Source: Lachnospiraceae bacterium (GTDB lineage Bacteria > Bacillota > Clostridia > Lachnospirales > Lachnospiraceae). Taken from it: 8,644 nt of DNA. Below are positions 6,040 through 8,644 of the stretch, in pieces. Where the stretch lies: assembly GCA_029068665.1 (NCBI GenBank), contig JAIECC010000173.1, positions 1 to 8,644 of the forward strand, written 5' to 3'. The translations under genes were made by a program, and so were the position numbers. Numbering within the stretch: position 1 is the first letter of the stretch; each line of letters starts with the position of its first letter. The notes beneath the pieces are model-generated. The model had not been told where the DNA came from. It saw only the letters and a list, made by a program, of their open reading frames with translations, and searched no databases.

Positions 6040-6801
6040 TCACGACAACTCCTCCGGATTCTCCTTCTCTACTTCAGAGTCCTCATGTGTCTCTTTTTCT
6101 TTCCGGTCATACACCTCATCAAAATCCACTTCTACATTGAAATCATAATCGTCATTGACAATCTTTCCGTCATCTTCATCAATATATCCACATTTCTTAA
6201 AAAACCGTTCAAAATTATAAACCATAAGATATCCTGCTGCCCCGGCTCCAAACAAAATCATAACAATCACTACAAACCAGGATAAGCAGCATAAGTATGC
6301 CAGAATTCCCAAGAAAATAATAACTGCTACTGCAAAAGGCAGATGACTGACTCCTATAAGAAAAGCATTTTTAATTGTATTTTTAATCGTATTTTCAAAT
6401 CTGGCCTGTAGTGGAAATACAAAAACCAAAGTCAACAACCAGGCCAAGGCTATAATTGCACTAATAATAACCATTACTACAGAAAACTGCATATCCGAAA
6501 CAGCCAGCCAGAAATAAATATCCACTCCAAATACAATGCCGGCTGCCAGCATAATCAGCCAGATCAAAGTACCTTTCTTAAAATTTTTACCAAAGCTTAC
6601 AAAATACCGTTTAAAAATATATCCGTCTTCTTTTCGCAGAGAATCCATTGCTGTGTAATAAAATGCACACAACGCTGCTCCTATTGTAATAACCGGAATG
6701 CATGTTATTATAAACAGAATTCCTATTACCATCATGTCCGCAAACCGGTTTATTGCTTTCCAAACCGGATTATTCTCCCCAAATGTACCATAATTTGACA
6801 T
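6040..6801 (-). CDS. DUF624 / YesL-like membrane protein
   Basis: A 253-residue polytopic protein of the DUF624 (YesL) family, whose molecular function is not established; relatives often sit beside carbohydrate uptake genes, which is not the case here. The N-terminus NPVWKAINRFADMMVIGILF followed by CIPVITIGAALCAFYYTAMDSL is the family signature. Five membrane helices are likely at about 22-48, 78-98, 104-132, 148-170 and 172-195. The tail from about 205 is hydrophilic and very acidic (about 21 Asp/Glu in the last 49 residues) and is probably cytosolic. The frame stays open upstream to 6924, but the ATG at 6801 is chosen because it has GGAGA six bases before it, begins the family homology, and lies downstream of a clear promoter. 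The acylphosphatase gene is upstream on the same strand and lysA downstream after 89 bases with its own promoter. Confidence 0.88.
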   Translation of the reverse strand: MSNYGTFGENNPVWKAINRFADMMVIGILFIITCIPVITIGAALCAFYYTAMDSLRKEDGYIFKRYFVSFGKNFKKGTLIWLIMLAAGIVFGVDIYFWLAVSDMQFSVVMVIISAIIALAWLLTLVFVFPLQARFENTIKNTIKNAFLIGVSHLPFAVAVIIFLGILAYLCCLSWFVVIVMILFGAGAAGYLMVYNFERFFKKCGYIDEDDGKIVNDDYDFNVEVDFDEVYDRKEKETHEDSEVEKENPEELS

Positions 6802-6827
6802 TATCTTTCTCCAATCTATATCATTCC

Positions 6828-6851
6828 GGCAGATAAATCCTTTTATCTGCC
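6828..6851 (-). promoter_or_regulatory. Perfect 10-bp leader hairpin before the DUF624 gene
   Basis: On the minus strand GGCAGATAAA - AGGA - TTTATCTGCC forms ten perfect pairs with a four-base loop. It lies about eight bases after the predicted transcription start and 26 bases before the start codon. There is no T-run after it on either strand, so it is not a terminator. As DNA it is a dyad at a good position for a repressor operator; as RNA it could stabilise the 5' end. Which applies cannot be told from sequence. Confidence 0.65.
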
Positions 6852-6865
6852 TAAGTTTCCTGTAT

Positions 6866-6894
6866 ATCATAGAAGAATATACCCGGAAATTCAA
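6866..6894 (-). promoter_or_regulatory. Sigma-A-type promoter for the DUF624 gene
   Basis: On the minus strand TTGAAT (6894-6889) and TATGAT (6871-6866) are separated by 17 bases, with four and five consensus matches. The start of transcription would be near 6859, leaving a leader of about 58 bases that contains the 10-bp hairpin. The promoter lies inside the in-frame upstream extension of the gene, which supports the shorter protein starting at 6801. Confidence 0.6.
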
Positions 6895-6927
6895 GTTAAA
6901 TAATTCTAAACAATACCATCTCAAATG

Positions 6928-7203
6928 CTAATACCGGATTCGAAATGCTGTTTCGCCGGATATCTCCTGTGTGTCAGCCACCGATTTATTATCAATCCGA
7001 ATCCAGTTGGTTCCTGTATCCAAATTCTGCACAAACAGATCTACCGACTCCGGTTCCCCCTGTACTTCCATCTCAACCGCACCGTTATTCAAATTCCTTA
7101 CCCAGCCGGTCAGATGATAGTCGAGTGCCAGATTCATAGCATGATATCGAAAGCCTACTCCCTGTACCCGTCCGGAAACCAATATATATTTACGCGACAT
7201 CAT
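6928..7203 (-). CDS. acyP: Acylphosphatase
   Basis: A complete 91-residue acylphosphatase that hydrolyses acyl phosphates such as acetyl phosphate to the carboxylate and phosphate in the cytosol. The signature GRVQGVGFRYH (11-21) holds the phosphate-binding loop and catalytic Arg19. The second signature GWVRNLNNGAVEMEVQG (33-49) holds the catalytic Asn37. Length and fold (beta-alpha-beta-beta-alpha-beta) match the family, and the protein ends at the usual FRIRY strand. Two adjacent ATG codons are possible, 7203 and 7200; the AGGGA site is four bases from the first and seven from the second, so the second may be the real start. A -35/-10 pair is seen about 55-80 bases upstream. The gene diverges from the XRE regulator. 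No terminator separates it from the DUF624 gene, so readthrough is possible. Confidence 0.94.
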   Translation of the reverse strand: MMSRKYILVSGRVQGVGFRYHAMNLALDYHLTGWVRNLNNGAVEMEVQGEPESVDLFVQNLDTGTNWIRIDNKSVADTQEISGETAFRIRY

Positions 7204-7254
7204 TTCATCCCTATCATAATTATTTGTGTAATGCTCAGAAAACTTTCTTGTAAT

Positions 7255-7283
7255 ATTCTATCCTATCTGTCTCAAGAATACAA
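7255..7283 (-). promoter_or_regulatory. Probable promoter for the acylphosphatase gene
   Basis: On the minus strand TTGTAT (7283-7278) and TAGAAT (7260-7255) are spaced by 17 bases. The -10 matches consensus at five positions but the -35 at only three, so it is a moderate candidate. Transcription would start near 7248, giving a leader of about 45 bases. It faces away from the regulator gene. Confidence 0.42.
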
Positions 7284-7312
7284 CATTGAAAGTATCATTC
7301 TCTCAATCCCTT

Positions 7313-7360
7313 CATTGTCAGACAATGCATTTTTAATGTCTTTTTCATTCATTTTTAATG
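7313..7360. promoter_or_regulatory. Cluster of CATT...AATG dyads, candidate operator
   Basis: Three consecutive dyads share the half-site CATT / AATG. The first is CATTGTC-A-GACAATG (7313-7327), a perfect 7-bp palindrome around one central base. The second, CATTTTTAATG (7328-7338), touches it. The third is an identical CATTTTTAATG (7350-7360), exactly 22 bases after the second, about two helical turns. They lie in the 213-base divergent spacer, 57-104 bases before the XRE regulator start. They are a candidate binding site for that regulator. A promoter for the regulator was not clearly readable in this stretch. Confidence 0.45.
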
Positions 7361-7416
7361 CCTGTATGGTTTTTCAAAAAGCATATACACTATGTAAATA
7401 TGAAGGGAGTCAAAAG

Positions 7417-7821
7417 ATGACATCAACATTATCAAAAAGCACAAATTGCAAAGAACGGATTCGAAGTATCAGAAATCAGCTGGGATTCACACAGGAAACC
7501 ATGGCAGAACATCTGGACATCTCTTATTCTGCCTACAAAAAGCTGGAAAGCGGAGAAAACTTTCCTTCTATGGATACTCTGTATAAATACAAAAAACAGT
7601 TCCATGTATCTGCTGATTATTTATTATTCGGGGAATTGCATTCAGCTGAGGATACATGGGAGCAGTTTTTAAATTCCTCTACAAAAGAACAAATGGAATT
7701 ATACTATCGTATTCTTTACTATGTTTCACATTTCCCAAAGGTAAATATTCTGACTGAACAGGAGCAGGCAGAGATCACAGATTACCTGAATGAGGTTTTT
7801 CCGCCAGAGCAAAATACCTGA
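7417..7821 (+). CDS. XRE-family helix-turn-helix transcriptional regulator
   Basis: A 134-residue DNA-binding protein with an N-terminal Cro/C1-type helix-turn-helix at about residues 12-71: IRSIRNQLGFTQETMAEHL is helices 1-2, ISYSAYKKLESGENFPSMDTL holds the recognition helix and the conserved ESG turn, and VSADYLLFGE ends the domain. The remaining 60 residues look helical and hydrophilic, with no recognised domain, and could serve for dimerisation. There is no membrane segment or peptidase motif. The frame is open far upstream on the plus strand, but the ATG at 7417 is chosen because it begins the family homology and is preceded by AAGGGAG seven bases away; the upstream part only overlaps the acylphosphatase gene antisense. 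It diverges from the acylphosphatase gene and converges with the glycosyltransferase gene. Its targets are unknown. Confidence 0.9.
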   Translation: MTSTLSKSTNCKERIRSIRNQLGFTQETMAEHLDISYSAYKKLESGENFPSMDTLYKYKKQFHVSADYLLFGELHSAEDTWEQFLNSSTKEQMELYYRILYYVSHFPKVNILTEQEQAEITDYLNEVFPPEQNT

Positions 7822-7864
7822 TACGGCAGATAGACTTGTTCCCGCGCTCCATCTTCACTGCCCA

Positions 7865-8644
7865 TCAGCTCCGACGGATACCCAGTACCTTAAAAATATC
7901 TTCCAAATCTTCCAGCACGTCATACTGTTTGCCCATTTCCAGCAGAGCAGTTATCTTATAATCCCATAAATGATTTTCCCTGATTTCTTTTTCATATTTC
8001 CTGAGAATAATGCAGCTGGCAATCAAATGGTTTCCCAAATCTCTTGAAACACTGTCAGCTGACTTATACGCCTTCAGGACAGGTGCTGCAATAAACCCTG
8101 TCGGGAAGTGCTTCGTAATCCGTAATGCCAATTCGTAATCCTCCAAAGCAGCAAGGGAGGTGTCAAATAAGCCGATGGTATCAAACACCGCTTTACGCAC
8201 AAGCATGGTAGGCGTACCAATCTGATTCTGCTTCAAACAGGCCTTGAAAACCTGCTCTCCGGCATCCACCGGGGGATAAGGTGCTGATAATACTCCATTT
8301 TCATCGTATACCACCTGCCCATATACAAGTCCATATTCCGGATGGTCCTCCATCATAGCCATCTGACTTTGCAGCTTGTCCGGCATCCAGCAGTCATCAC
8401 TGTCCTGAAAGGCTATGTATTCGCCCCGGGCTTCCTGTATGCCCGTATTCCTGGCCGATGCCTGTCCCTTGTTTTCCGGGCAATGAATATAGCGCACCCG
8501 CAGATCCTGTTCCATCACAGATTTTACTATCTCCTTGGTATGATCCGTGGAACCATCATCTACAATAATCAATTCCCACTCTGTATATGACTGATCAATT
8601 ACTCTCTGAATGGACCGCATTAACTTTCCAGCCCGGTTATAGGT
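7865..8644 (-). CDS. Family 2 glycosyltransferase, N-terminus beyond the window
   Basis: The C-terminal 259 residues of a GT-A-fold inverting glycosyltransferase (GT2), of the kind that builds cell-surface polysaccharide or glycolipid from nucleotide sugars. The frame is open to the window edge and reads TYNRAGKL before the first internal ATG at 8620. TYNRAGKL is the usual start of the first strand and loop of GT2 enzymes, so the true start lies only a few codons outside. Visible motifs are WELIIVDDGSTDHT, NKGQASARNTGI, the metal-binding DSDD in YIAFQDSDDCW, GTPTMLVRKAVFDTIGLFD, and LEDYELALRI with the presumed catalytic Asp. About 60 residues follow the catalytic domain, without a membrane helix, so it is probably cytosolic or peripheral. 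The acceptor and sugar are not predictable. It converges with the XRE regulator, 43 bases away, with no obvious terminator between. Confidence 0.92.
   Translation of the reverse strand, partial: TYNRAGKLMRSIQRVIDQSYTEWELIIVDDGSTDHTKEIVKSVMEQDLRVRYIHCPENKGQASARNTGIQEARGEYIAFQDSDDCWMPDKLQSQMAMMEDHPEYGLVYGQVVYDENGVLSAPYPPVDAGEQVFKACLKQNQIGTPTMLVRKAVFDTIGLFDTSLAALEDYELALRITKHFPTGFIAAPVLKAYKSADSVSRDLGNHLIASCIILRKYEKEIRENHLWDYKITALLEMGKQYDVLEDLEDIFKVLGIRRS

Noticed and set aside
7213..7240. TATGAT with an upstream TTTTCT as a second acylphosphatase promoter.
   Set aside because: Transcription would begin past the ribosome binding site and only a few bases from the ATG.
6925..7416. Long N-terminal extension of the XRE regulator frame.
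   Set aside because: It runs antisense to the acylphosphatase gene, has no family homology, and a good ribosome site marks the ATG at 7417.
7822..7864. Terminator between the XRE regulator and the glycosyltransferase.
   Set aside because: No stem with a T-run could be found in the 43 bases.

Overview
The window looks like chromosomal DNA from a low-to-moderate G+C Gram-positive anaerobe, most likely a member of the Lachnospiraceae (Clostridia). This rests on strong AGGAGG-type ribosome binding sites, the clostridial form of diaminopimelate decarboxylase, a DUF624/YesL-type membrane protein, and an ECF sigma factor paired with a membrane-anchored beta-propeller protein. No tRNA, rRNA, CRISPR array, riboswitch, transposase or phage gene is visible.

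Layout. (1) 94-2825, plus strand: an ECF sigma factor gene followed by a gene for a single-pass membrane protein with a large extracellular beta-propeller, probably one signalling unit. (2) 2859-2917: a long, almost symmetric hairpin that can terminate transcription in both directions between convergent genes. (3) 5968-2919, minus strand: lysA (diaminopimelate decarboxylase), a 200-base spacer full of structured repeats, a cyclophilin-type peptidyl-prolyl isomerase, and mltG (endolytic murein transglycosylase). lysA makes meso-DAP into lysine and MltG terminates glycan strands, so two of the three genes touch cell-wall precursor use or wall assembly. (4) 6801-6040, minus strand: a DUF624/YesL-like five-helix membrane protein with a very acidic tail, its own sigma-A-type promoter and a perfect 10-bp hairpin in its leader. 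(5) 7203-6928, minus: a complete acylphosphatase, diverging from (6) 7417-7821, plus: a small XRE-family regulator. The region between them carries a cluster of CATT...AATG dyads. (7) 7865-8644, minus: a family 2 glycosyltransferase whose N-terminus lies beyond the window edge.

The most unusual element is the repeat cluster at 4518-4705. Two near-identical 65-base units and one truncated unit lie between lysA and the isomerase gene. The two full units differ at only three bases: a compensated base pair in a hairpin stem and the apex of its loop. That is the pattern expected of a repeat whose folded form is under selection. One unit abuts lysA so closely that it supplies the last three codons and the stop codon.

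Promoters are proposed only where a -35 and -10 pair with 17-base spacing was readable (lysA, the DUF624 gene, acylphosphatase). Everything is read by eye, so functional names come from recognised family motifs and not from database searches.
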